Shown piece after piece: positions 9,825 through 20,276 of a stretch of 64,000 bases of DNA. Location of the stretch: assembly GCA_001592805.2 (NCBI GenBank), contig CP051143.1, positions 186,001 through 250,000 on the forward strand. The letters are read 5' to 3'. The translations under genes and the position numbers were made by a program. The notes beneath the pieces are model-generated. The model saw only the letters and a program-made list of their open reading frames with translations. It searched no databases and was not told where the DNA came from. The stretch comes from Peltaster fructicola. Its lineage: Eukaryota > Ascomycota > Dothideomycetes. Every line of letters begins with the position of its first letter. Positions within the stretch are counted from its first letter, which is position 1.

Positions 9825-12800
9825 TCAAGGCAGTACTGCTTCCTTATATGTGTCGTTCGTGTCAGAAGTCGCCATTCCTGATTCTCTCGCAATCTCGGAG
9901 ATGTACTTTGCGACCATAGTTCCTACCATTGAAGCATAAGTTCTGTTCGCATCTGGTGTCTCCTTCACCAGATCATAGGTATCGTCTAGGTCTGATGGAT
10001 AATCCGACGAAGCATGACTATGGTCTGCGTCCGAGGTGTCTCCCAACTGAGTAGTGCTCGCCTCTGGAGTATGCATAGTGGCAGCCCTTCCGAAGTCTGG
10101 CTTATAAGCTCCAAACTCGTCTTTAAGGAGCTTCATGACCTGCAAAGTTGGGAGAATGATCGTGTCGTATTTGTGTCTCATGCCAGCATATGGACGACTC
10201 GCCCACATGGTGACCGATATGCCATCATGATCGACAGCACCAATATCAGCACCTCTAGCAAGCAAGACCATCATGACATCCCTGCGGGACCACTGACATG
10301 CAAGCATGAGGGCTGTTCTTCCGCGGCCATGGGTAGCTGTGATCAAACCAGGCTCATGATCTAGGAACCACTCAATGATGTCTATGCTGCACCAACGTAA
10401 CGCCAGAAAGAGAGCTGCTATGGACACTCGAGTGCCATGCTCGACGAGTGATACAATAATGGATTCTTGCCTGTTCTCACATGCAACCATAAGCGGTGTC
10501 AGGCCAGAGCTGTCCTCAATCCCGGAATCTGCGCCGTGCTCGAGTAGCAACGTGACATGAAGAGGTCTGCTATGCTGACAAGCTACCATCAGTGCTGTGC
10601 TTCCGGCGTTGTTCCTAGCATTGATGTCGGTGAACATCTGACTTTCGAGAAGTGTCCTGGCTGTCGTATCGAATGACGTCTGACACGCAGACATGAGTGC
10701 TGTATTGCCTCGCTGATCTGCTATGTCCATCCGTGCACCATGTCTGAGCAGTGCTCCCACTGCTTCCTGTGGCTGGTGATTTGCCTGTAGTAGTCTAACC
10801 AGAGTCGTGCGACCTTGCGAATCAGTCGCGTTGATATCAGCACCACCACATATAAGTGCGTCAAGACTTTGCAGAGAGAAGAACTCCTTGCTTACGGTGT
10901 ACATCAAGGGTACACGACCATTGTAGTCCTTGTAATCAGGATCAGCACCCTCCTTGAGCAGTGCACGGATTGTACTAAGATTTCCTTCAAGCACTGCAAC
11001 GCTCAGCGGTGATAAGATACCACTGGTAGTGCTTGGGGGCGGGGCAGACCTGCGGACAACCAGGGATGCCAGTCGGGGTGTGTCGAGGTACGCCAGAATG
11101 TGGGTGAGGCCGAAGCATTTGCTTGGACGAACGAAAGCCTTGCCAAACAAGTTCGACCTCGAGAATAAATCTGCCTCATCGTACTTGACCAGTCCACTCT
11201 GAAGTGACGCAAGTACGAGCTCAGAGTAATGATCGCTGAGTTCCTCGACGGAATCGAGAAGAGCTGCCAGTTCGTCGTCGCTGAGAGCTAATTCAGCGTG
11301 CTTGAAAACATTCTCGGAAGCATACCGCCAGAACGGCTGATAGAACATTGGGGAGTTCTCCTCGTCGTGAAAGCCTAGAGTGCAGTAATAGATGCAAATG
11401 CGCTGGATATTGTCATGGCCCATACTAGTCATGTTTTCCGGCACAGCATTTGGAAATAGTTTCTTCAGGCCATCGGCCTTTTGAAGATACTCTCGTACAG
11501 ACTCGTGAATGAATTGCACACGAGTATCTGTCCCTTCGGACAGTTCTGCCAAGCTGTGAGACGAACTTGAGACGAATTTGAGCATAGCCCCCTGTGAAAT
11601 GTCGCTTATGTTGGAAAGTTGGGCTCTGTCGACAAGGCCGCGAGCAGCCAGGCCCGCTAGTATTGCATGATAGTATTCCATGGCGGTCAGAGGTCGGATT
11701 GCGTATAGAATGAATTGCAGAGCAAGCCGAAAGCGTTCGGGATGGTCATCCTCATGATCAATTATCTCTGCGAGCAGTCTGCCCACCTCTGAAGGCAGTT
11801 CTTCAAGCCGTCTCTCAAGGTTGTATATGGTGCCTTCGCTGAGCTCGGTATTCAGCAATTGAACGACGAGGACGACCCAGAAGAAGACGCCGTTAGCTTT
11901 GGTGACCACTTTGTCTCGCAAAACGCGGCCCTTCATGTCATCATCGACGCTCAAACGACCGTAGACATACGCCTCGATATCTTCGGCGTGTTCTTGCTGT
12001 CTGTCGAGCAACAAGTCTATGCTGCGCCTGATGTGGACAGCTGGGTAGTACCGACTTGCGAAACAGATGCGAACTCTATCGGTATGTGCATGTGTGAGAT
12101 CATCGAAGAACTGCACCATGGCCTGCACCTCTCCTGTCGAACACTCGTCGAGAGCATCAATGAAGCACCAGATAGTCTTGCTGGCTTGTTCAGCAGTGCG
12201 CTTGATTGCTGTTTGAAGTGAGCGAATCGTCCAGTGCCATTTTCCGTCTGACTGTGTCTGCTGGAGAAAGAATTTGACTAGAGTGTCATCCTCGCCAAGC
12301 AATTGCAGCATCTGAGACAGTAGCGATCGATACATGCCCAGAGTGGTCCTTTCCAATTCACCTCCTCGCGCGTTGAAATAGTAGGAGATGCAGTTGTCTG
12401 TCTTCGAGTCGAGAAATCTGACCATGGTTGACTTACCAGCTCCAGGCTTTGCCTTGATCCAGAAGAAAGGGCTCTCTGATGTGTCACGCCATTTGCGGAA
12501 GTCGCTGTGGTTCATGATCCATGCACAAGTGCTAAGGTAAGGATCTGCAATTGTCTCGCGCCGAGAGGAGATCGAATCGAAGGTCAAAGAGTTGAGCAGA
12601 TCGGTTCAACCAAGACGACGCTCGACCTGGAACGTGGACAAGGTCGATAGTTAGGACCATGACATATAGGCCTGGCGCATCTGTCTGCCGACAATGCGAC
12701 CGTGTTGCAACTCGACCTCCTCTAACAAACGCTCCCGTGCTCCCTCTGCATCTTCACCATACTTGAGAGTCAGGTTGACTTTGAGTAGACCTAACAAACA

Positions 12801-13387
12801 GTAGTACTTGTCCTCAGACTTGGTCGAGAAGCGATCGAAGGATCATGCAAAGCGCTGTGGTAAGGTGACCTCGGTGAGCGGTATATGTGAATCTGTTCCT
12901 GTGAGATCAAGGATACTTTCTCTCAATGATGCTCGAGTGCCAATGAATGTGCCCTCGCATGAATAGAAGCGAAGCATGCGCGGCGCAACGAGCTCCTGCA
13001 GTGTCCATGCTCGAGTGAACCAGCGACTCTTGATGATGGCTGAGGAGCCGGCTCCATCGTGTACGTCGGCCAAGTATACATAGCATACAACAGCCTGGCG
13101 TACCAGTCGTACATACGATTGAGCGCCTCTCCAAGCTCACTGCTGTTCGTCTTATCAATGCAGCAGGTGTCCGCCCAGCCATAGATCAAGCCAGCCTTCG
13201 CGGCCTGCGACAGCAGAAATCGGAGCTTGCGATACCCGGGTTTACTTTGTCCATTCTGCAGCTCTTGAAATGTGACTTCCTCATGTTCACGTCCCCAATT
13301 GTGCGAGAGTATAGCATATGGGCTCTCGGGAGCTTGAAGATCGCGCGTGAGGACCAGTTGGTCGCCGTCACGATGGATGAGGCGCAT
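9825..13387 (-). pseudogene. Broken HET-NACHT-ankyrin NLR gene
   Basis: The N-terminus starts at an intact ATG (13387) with a HET domain: PYAILSHNWG, GLIYGWADTCCIDKTNS, LNRMYDWY. Near 13092-13098 the frame shifts by -1 and the domain continues in another frame (SRWFTRAWTLQELVAPR). That frame then meets TGA at 12845-12843, where W is expected, and continues with SEDKYYCLLGLL and KYGEDAEGARERL. It next meets TAA at 12653-12651 and TGA near 12610 before running, in the same frame, into a 920-codon stretch with no start ATG. That stretch has a NACHT domain with Walker A (KPGAGKST), Walker B (WCFIDALDEC) and about eight ankyrin repeats (for example STALMVACQHSRPLHVTLLLEHGAD). Such proteins are fungal NLR-like receptors that can trigger incompatibility cell death (family knowledge). 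I found no intron that removes all the lesions. An assembly indel remains possible for the shift but does not explain the stops. Confidence 0.8.
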
Positions 13388-14452
13388 AGAGATGGCGGCG
13401 CGAAAGCATGACGTGTGGATTGGCGACGAGAGGCTGAATCATGGCTGGCGGTCGGTTGATCAGGCTGAGGAGGATGGACTTAGCTATTGGTAGCACCCCT
13501 ACCTAGGAGGCGTGCGTCCGAGCTACGACGTCAGCAAGAAGTGTCGAATGCTTGAGCAATACACTTGTAAGACATTTTGTTGTGGAAGCTTTGTAGTAGT
13601 TGATCTGTTGATGAGCGCTGTGTGATCACGTCCTGAGATTGCTTGAGTCATGCGACACTGCCAGTGCGATGCCGGAGGCTCTCCATGAGCTTACATAGCA
13701 TCTTGTTGAGAGAGATGGTTTCTAGCAAGGAACACGAATCTCGTGCAGTCTAACACAACAACTGCGAGGGCGCTGTGCTCTTGCTCGGGGTCCTGGCTCG
13801 TTGATCTTACTTGCGACCATCCTGCGCGACCTCTACTGCTCCACCGTGAGCAATTGTCTCATTGAGCCTGATGTCAGGCGTGGCAGATCTCTGGTTCTCA
13901 ATATGTGACTATGACTGCTTCGCACGCGTCAGCATCGAGCTGTTCCATCGAGCGCAACTCGATGGGCATGTGCTATGACGGCCTCTCAACAGCAGAGCCT
14001 CACAGCTGTTGACTTATGCGGCTCTGAACATGTAGCATGACGTTTGAGGTTTCACATTGAGCCTCTCGCCATCGACTTTGTGCGCAAGTACTGATCACTT
14101 AATCAGCACAGTACGACAATACTAAATGAAGACCAGATGAGAGGGAAAATGACGATCGCCGTCTCATGAGCTGTGAAGGGTTTGACTTGTCGAAATACGA
14201 GACCATGGCGCACCATGCTGACCTAGCTGCTTGCGACTGTTCGCGTGGGCACCGTCAGCGACCGGACGAAAAGACGACACCTCTGAGGCAGAAAGTCGTT
14301 CCGACCAGCCAACGTCCTATGCTCCAGGCATATATGACGAACTAGCCACAGGCTGATCCATCGTGACGACGATCGTGTTGGTGGCCGCCTCATCGCCGTC
14401 GAAGAGATGAGCATTCCCCAACAGACCGATAACAAGCGCTATTCAGAACCAT

Positions 14453-14458
14453 CAAGGT
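14453..14458 (+). promoter_or_regulatory. Candidate zinc-response element 1 of ZIP gene
   Basis: CAAGGT in the context CCATCAAGGTCGACCT, about 300 bases upstream of the ATG. The core contains the AAGGT half-site of the yeast Zap1 element (ACCTTNAAGGT). It shares ten bases (CCATCAAGGT) with the site at 14592. Confidence 0.5.
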
Positions 14459-14591
14459 CGACCTCCCACGTGTTGACAAGCAATTTCTGCATGGTTCCGC
14501 TGATGCTTGATGGCGATAGCATTGGACTATACTTTGCGCGAGCCGGTTTCCTACAAAGAAGAGCCAATTAGTGTCGAGTAAGTGCTAATGA

Positions 14592-14603
14592 CCATCAAGG
14601 TGT
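14592..14603 (+). promoter_or_regulatory. Candidate zinc-response element 2 of ZIP gene
   Basis: CCATCAAGGTGT, about 155 bases upstream of the ATG. The same 12 bases occur on the minus strand at 34083-34094, upstream of the Zap1-like factor. The shared sequence is seen directly; zinc response is inferred. Confidence 0.55.
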
Positions 14604-14683
14604 CAATCTTTCCCACCACTGTGGACCGGTCCAAAAGCGCAGATTCTGCACCACGAGTCTTTGCTTGTGGAGCACTCTCTCAC

Positions 14684-14691
14684 ATATATAA
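14684..14691 (+). promoter_or_regulatory. TATA box of ZIP gene
   Basis: CACATATATAACAC lies about 70 bases upstream of the ATG at 14757, a usual spacing for a regulated fungal promoter with a short leader. Confidence 0.55.
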
Positions 14692-14710
14692 CACACTTGC
14701 GCAAGGGAGC

Positions 14711-14716
14711 ACCTTG
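14711..14716 (-). promoter_or_regulatory. Third CAAGGT core near ZIP start
   Basis: ACCTTG (CAAGGT on the minus strand) lies 41 bases before the ATG, downstream of the TATA box. It is probably in the leader, so its role is less certain than the two upstream copies. Confidence 0.3.
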
Positions 14717-14756
14717 GATCTCTATCTGTGTTACCTTTGCCTGTTTGCTTGCTGTC

Positions 14757-15958
14757 ATGGACAACTCAACCTCAGACCTGGGCTTCGACCCGACGGCTGC
14801 CAACCTGACCGATCTCGACCCGCGGACCATCATCTGCTACCTTCAATATGCAGACAACGAGTATGATGGACCGATCGGCCTTCGCGTATCAGCAATCTTC
14901 GTCATCTTGGTCACGTCGTGCTTCACTACTCTCTTCCCGGTCCTCGCAACTCGGGTGCCGAAGCTTCGCATTCCACTCTACGTTTACCTCTTCGCCCGCT
15001 ATTTCGGTGCTGGTGTCATTGTGGCTACAGCCTTCGTCCAGTAAGTTCCCAAGTCAGTCGCGTGCGACTTTGACACTGATATGTCCACAGCTTGCTTGAC
15101 CCTGCCTACCAAGCGATTGGACCACAGACCTGTGTTGGCATGACTGGTCATTGGGCAGACTACTCCTGGGTACCAGCAATTGCTATGGCCTCTGGACTCA
15201 TCGTCTTCTTCATGGACTTTGCTGCTGAGCGTTATGTCGAGAAAAAGTACGGTCTTGGACACAGCCACGGCACCGAAGTAGCGACGCAAACTGGCTCTGT
15301 CGATGCTGCAGCCGTTCGGTACACCACCGGCCACCAATACATGCATTCGGGAGAGGCCGATGGTACTCTCAACCGCGCCACACACGCTGACAAGAGTGAG
15401 AGCGTAGAGGCCGGAGAGCTCTCCAGCCTGGATCTTGAGAAGGAGAGATTGGCAGACATCTCTTTCCAGCAGCAGATTGCCGCCTTCCTCATACTCGAGT
15501 TCGGTGTGCTCTTCCACAGTGTCATCATTGGGCTTGCCCTCGCAAGTGCTGCATGGGACGAATTCATAGTCCTTTACCCCGTCATTGTCTTCCACCAAGC
15601 TTTCGAGGGCATGGGTATTGGCGCCCGTCTTTCCGCTATCCAGTTCCCGCGAGCTCTCGGACGTTGGGCACCATGGCTCTTGTGTTTAGCATACGGCTTC
15701 TCCACCCCAATTGCCATCGCCATCGGTCTCGGAGTGCGTGAGACCTACAATGAAAGCAGCTACAACACCAGCATCGTGACGGGCCTTCTCAACTCGATCT
15801 CGGCAGGTATTCTGATCTACGCTGGTTTTGTCGAGCTTTTGGCTAGGGACTTCCTTTTCAACCCAGACCGCACTCGCGACGATAAGCAGCTCACATTCAT
15901 GGCTATCTGTGTGCTTTTGGGTGCTGGTATCATGGCTCTGCTTGGCAAGTGGGCTTGA
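14757..15958 (+). CDS. ZIP-family zinc transporter (Zrt-like)
   Basis: Two exons (14757-15040, 15091-15958) make 383 aa; the 50-nt intron has gtaagt and ccacag. Eight hydrophobic segments are readable. A variable cytosolic loop after segment 3 holds a short His-rich stretch (GHSHG, GHQYMHSG). Segment 4 has FHSVIIGLALA and segment 5 has FHQAFEGMGIGARLS, the metal-binding His/Glu signature of ZIP transporters. Zrt1/Zrt2-type fungal ZIPs import zinc across the plasma membrane. An acidic N-terminus (DNSTSDLGFD) precedes segment 1, and no signal peptide is needed. The promoter has a TATA box and several CAAGGT sites, consistent with induction by a Zap1/ZafA-type factor such as the one encoded at 34318-35811 (inference). 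Confidence 0.93.
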
Positions 15959-16562
15959 AAGAATCTCGTTGCGGCTTGGTTTTGCTTGACACGGCCTTCC
16001 TTTGGAATGGCTGTGGCGATCTTGGGCCCTGCTCAGCATGCTCATTAAGCAATATAACATGTATTGGATTTACTTTCTTGCAACTTTGACTATTGGTACC
16101 CTTTGTCCTTCGGATGAGCACCAACAGCTGAGGTTCGTGTAGCGGAAGACTTGATCCGTGCGCATTTAGAGAAATACCGTAGAGGAATGTGGTTGTTGTA
16201 GACGGGACTCACTACATCAAAGACGTGTTGATCTGATCGTCCAGTCGTTCACTACATGATACCTAGGCAATACTGATAAGCAATTCCATTTCGCACAGGG
16301 ATATCATTCAAAACACTCAAGCACAAAGTAGCAGATAGCACCGCCAATAGTCGTCTTCCCTTGCCCACGCCGTCATTCTTCAAAGCCTGTCTCTTCAAGA
16401 CCTTGACCACGGCAGAGCGGTGCTGACGATCAGCTTTAACGGCTTTACAGTTTATAATATCAGGCTCGTCGTTACCGGACGCAGCCTGTCCAGGTATGGC
16501 ATGCAAGGCTGGCTCACCAAGACCCGGCCTTGTTTCGAATTGCACTTCGGCCTTCCTTACGC
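15959..16562. other. Intergenic region between convergent genes
   Basis: These 604 bases separate the ZIP gene and the first BAHD gene, which converge. I see nothing beyond short unsupported frames. Confidence 0.4.
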
Positions 16563-18172
16563 TCAACACCTGCGCACGAAGTACTCGCTGAAGTCCGGAC
16601 TGGCTTGCAAAGTCTCGATCGTAGCAGTGTCGTACTGTAGCGCAATCTCCAATCCTCGGCCATCCTCAGGCCGTGGAGGACTGATCAGAACTCGTCCATC
16701 TGGTCTTCCATCTGGATCGCCGATCATGAAACGCCCACACTTGGGGTGCCCGGCGAACGAGCCAAAGTCCAAGTTATAGTAGTGGTGGAAATTGACGCAG
16801 ACCAAAAGCATATCTGGGCCCGGCCATCGGTCGACATTCCACGTCAAGGTATTCGACTTTGGCATCTGATTGAGTAGACCGACCAAACGTCGCACGGCTG
16901 TGCCGTCCACTGCGATGACAGCATTACGAATGCGGTCACATGCATCCACCAGAGTATCTGCCAACTGCTTCTTTCTTGTCGCGGCGTCTGAATGGGTTCG
17001 TAGGAGGTTTTGTGTCGGGATGCGAGCTACGGCATTTGGCTATATCTCACGTTAGTGTGACATCCATGCTACTGCTTCTGATTGTAGTGCTCACCTCGCT
17101 GAAGTTGCCCCAGTAGTTTGTAGGTAGCACTGGCTCGTCCATGCAGCGTCGTGTGTCCACTGTCACGGAGAGCTTGGCCTCAGGATACTTCTTGACATCA
17201 ATAGCTCGTGCCATAGTAATCTGCTGCCACAGGAACGAGCCAATGGCCTCGACTGCGGAAATCTTAATCTCATCGGTGGAGATGAAATCTGCCAAAGCCT
17301 TCATTCTCTCCTCGCTGATGTAAAACACCGCATATTGTGCCTTTGGTATCGTTTCAACCTCCTCTTGTGGCTTGATTGGCATCACGTGGACCTTTTCAGG
17401 ATCCGCGTATCGCCAGTTCGGAAACTCGTCCATGTGAAGCCCATCATTATCTGGTTCGACCACTTCCCTGCGCTCACAGAAGCTGATTGAGGTTGGTCCA
17501 GATGCGTGTCGTTCGCCGTTCGACAATGCTTGCATGTGCTTGGCGAGTGTTTGCCAGAGGAGGAAGTTAGCTGTGCCGTCACCAACAACGTGCTGTCTTG
17601 TGTTAGCCATACACCTCGCCTTGAGTCCATGCACTTACCGAGAGCATAGTCGAGAAGATGTAGCCGCCAGGAATGAAATTGATCTGAGCCGCAAGACTCG
17701 GCGGGTAGTCATACTCCTCCACTGGAGTGAGGAGCAGGTGCTTCTCGCAAGAAGCGTATGGGAAGTGACGATCGTAGAGCTCATCCACCGAGCCATGAGG
17801 CCATAATGCTCGACGCTCTGGTGTTGAGGCGTAGTCTTTGTAGGTGTAGATACATCCTCGAGTGCGATCGTAGGCCAGCTCGACTTCGTCTCGACCGTTG
17901 TTACATGGTTGGATGGTTGTGGTAAGTTGTGGAATCTCCTGTAGGATGCGATGCAGGCACTCGCCGAAGAAGGCGTGTGTTTCCTGCATAGTCTGGTCTG
18001 GCCGCATGCCCCAAAGGACGAACATGGTGACTGAAGAAGTCAATGCTGCTCATCGACAGGGCTTCTTCAACTTACTGTACACACGTGGTGCGATTTGGTC
18101 AATGGTACCAAGCTTGACCTTCTGACCACAGTTCCTGCTCTCAGGACTGTAGATTGACGTGAGAGACTCCAT
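16563..18172 (-). CDS. BAHD-type acyltransferase (trichothecene 3-O-acetyltransferase-like)
   Basis: Four exons (18172-18076, 18030-17639, 17592-17095, 17039-16563) make 1464 nt, 487 aa. The introns of 45, 46 and 55 nt have gtaagt, gtaagt and gtgagc donors. The N-terminus contains KLGTIDQIAPRVYITMF, typical of the superfamily. The catalytic HxxxD motif is HVVGDG (His164), placed exactly at the start of exon 3. The structural motif near the C-terminus is LDFGSF, in place of DFGWG. The fold transfers an acyl group from CoA to an alcohol or amine; the substrate cannot be told. It is divergent from a second, distinct BAHD gene at 20277, with 2.1 kb between the start codons. No other biosynthetic gene is next to the pair. 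Confidence 0.87.
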
Positions 18173-20276
18173 GCTGAAGACGATGACACGCAACTAGAGC
18201 TGGAAAGCGAGAGGAGGAATCAACGAGCGAACGAATGATTGAAACAAGACAAGTCCTGAACCACTGTGGAGGACTGCATCTTTGAACTATTGCCACAAGA
18301 GGCTCAAACACCCTTCATCACAGGGAAGCTTTTCGGTGTGCTCGCTATACACCTACCAATATGCAAGCAGGGTTGGCCGAAACTCTGGTGAGCAGTTTGA
18401 AATGGCTTGCCACCAACTCCATGCTAGTCACTCGCTCTGTTCTGGCCAACGATTAGCATAAGTAGTAGACGAATCATAGTCGTAGACCTTGCGGGCGTGT
18501 CCATTGAGCTGGCACGAACCAGAATAGCGTTTCCTGAGACAATAATTGCTCCTGAGTGAAACAAGCATGCTGGGGGTGCCCAGTCCAGGGCTGGCGGAGG
18601 CTTGAAAGTGGTTGCTGGACAGTACCGGGTGCTGCGAAGAGGCAAACGCTCGAGCATGTGTGTGACCTCGGCTTATATATTGACCATCGTAGCGATCTCC
18701 TGAACTGCACAACGACGCTGTGTGCCGCAGGCTGTCAAGCAGGTCTACGCAAGCATGACACTCTTTGCGAGCATGCTGTGGCGCTATTGCCGCGGCAGTA
18801 ACTGCAGCAGCTCCCTCAACTGCCAGCAAGGTCGAATAGGTTGAGCTATTGACACAGACCTTGGAAAAGTCGTAGCATCATCAGGCTGCTTTCTGCAGTA
18901 GATCGAAAGAACGGGCGCTAGCAGGGCAATCTCGAAGGAAACGTGACTTGAGCTTGGCAGCCGCGCAACGGAATTTTGCCTTTGCGGGGTCCGACGAATT
19001 GCCGCTACCAGCAAAGTGCTTCAATTTTGCTCTTTTCCACCACACTCTCAACCAGGGGCACCTGCAAACACTATCACATTTGCGGCGCAGCGTGCTCAGG
19101 CTACCATATCAACCTTACGCCTAACAACCGCAAAACCCTAATACCTAGCCGCTTAGCACTCTCTCGTCCGCCCAAATGCGAGTCCCTCTATCACTACGAT
19201 ATCGCTTCAAGCAACAGCGTGAGGTGTCAAGACGAAGGAGCAAGAAGCACGGCACATGACTCGTACAAGCATAACAGGTTTGGAGCCAACGGCAAGCAGG
19301 AGTGCTAAGCTTAAAGCACTACTCTCAGTACCTGGCAGAGATGTGCCTGCTTGGAGAACGGCTCGCTGCTCCAATCATAACGCAGTACATTGCACTCGGT
19401 ATCATCTCCACAAAAGCTAATCTCTTAATCGATGAGCAGACCTCATGCTACTTCTGTTTGATGTCTCAAAGAAGCCTGTGCACGACATCCGACATCAGCG
19501 CAGTCAGTCGCAGACCGGATAAGAAGAGCTCTCCGACATGGATCTCCGAAACCGTTGACGTGACGCCTGACAGCTTGTTGGAAACAAGCATGCACCGGAG
19601 TTTTGAGAAGAGTTACGGCATTATGATTTACACTTTTTAGGACTCCTCCACTTCCCAGGAACAAGAAATTCTTCAGGCACACCACCTACAATGTTCGCTG
19701 TTGTCAAAGTGCTTGCCGTTGTGCCGTAGTGACACACCCTCGCGGACAGTGAGTACGAAGATCAGCAGTCATTGACCACGATGGGAGCCATACTCGTGTG
19801 CTGAGCTCTACAGGCTGGCGCCGCCTGACCTGCTTGTAGACAAGCTCGCCATACTACAGCCTCGGCCCTGTCACTCCTGCGACACAACAACATCTGCACT
19901 TTTGACTTTTCTTCGACGCTGTCGATCGAACATGGGTCGATAATATTCAGAGCACCACCCGGCACACTACCCCGACTGCTACCGCGTGACAGCCTCCTTT
20001 CGCCGGCAATTTGGAAATGCTGGGGCATCACTAGCCACGTCTAGATGGAAACCTATTGCTGTAGTCTCTTCGCTTACCTAGCTCACAGGTACAGACTATG
20101 CTACCTGGTAACCCCTTCAGAAGATTGGTACCTACCAATGCAGGGCACTGAAGCTGGTCATGCTACTATGACATGTACATTGTACCTTTCCTCCTCTTGC
20201 AATCTATTTCTTCTCTTATGACTGCTCCTCATCTTCAGCTCTAGCCCTCTAATCTTCCATCCACCTCTCCACAGAA
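18173..20276. other. Intergenic region between two divergent BAHD genes
   Basis: These 2104 bases hold no supported gene; the open frames present (longest about 110 codons) look random. The last hundred bases are a CT-rich leader typical of fungal genes. A TATATAT stretch near 18674 has no gene assigned to it. Confidence 0.4.

Larger units (their letters stand above)
13388..14756. other. Region between NLR locus and ZIP transporter; ZIP promoter
   Basis: No coding sequence is supported in these 1369 bases. The last 310 bases act as the ZIP promoter: they hold three CAAGGT-core sites and a TATA box, listed separately. The rest holds only short frames with no family resemblance. Confidence 0.45.

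Noticed and set aside
13092-13098. Programmed ribosomal frameshift in the HET domain
   Set aside because: No slippery heptamer is seen, and in-frame stops follow, so expression would still fail.
9825-13387. Repeat-induced point mutation as the cause of the NLR lesions
   Set aside because: Only one stop fits a TGG-to-TGA change; the region is not AT-enriched and there is a frameshift, which RIP does not cause.
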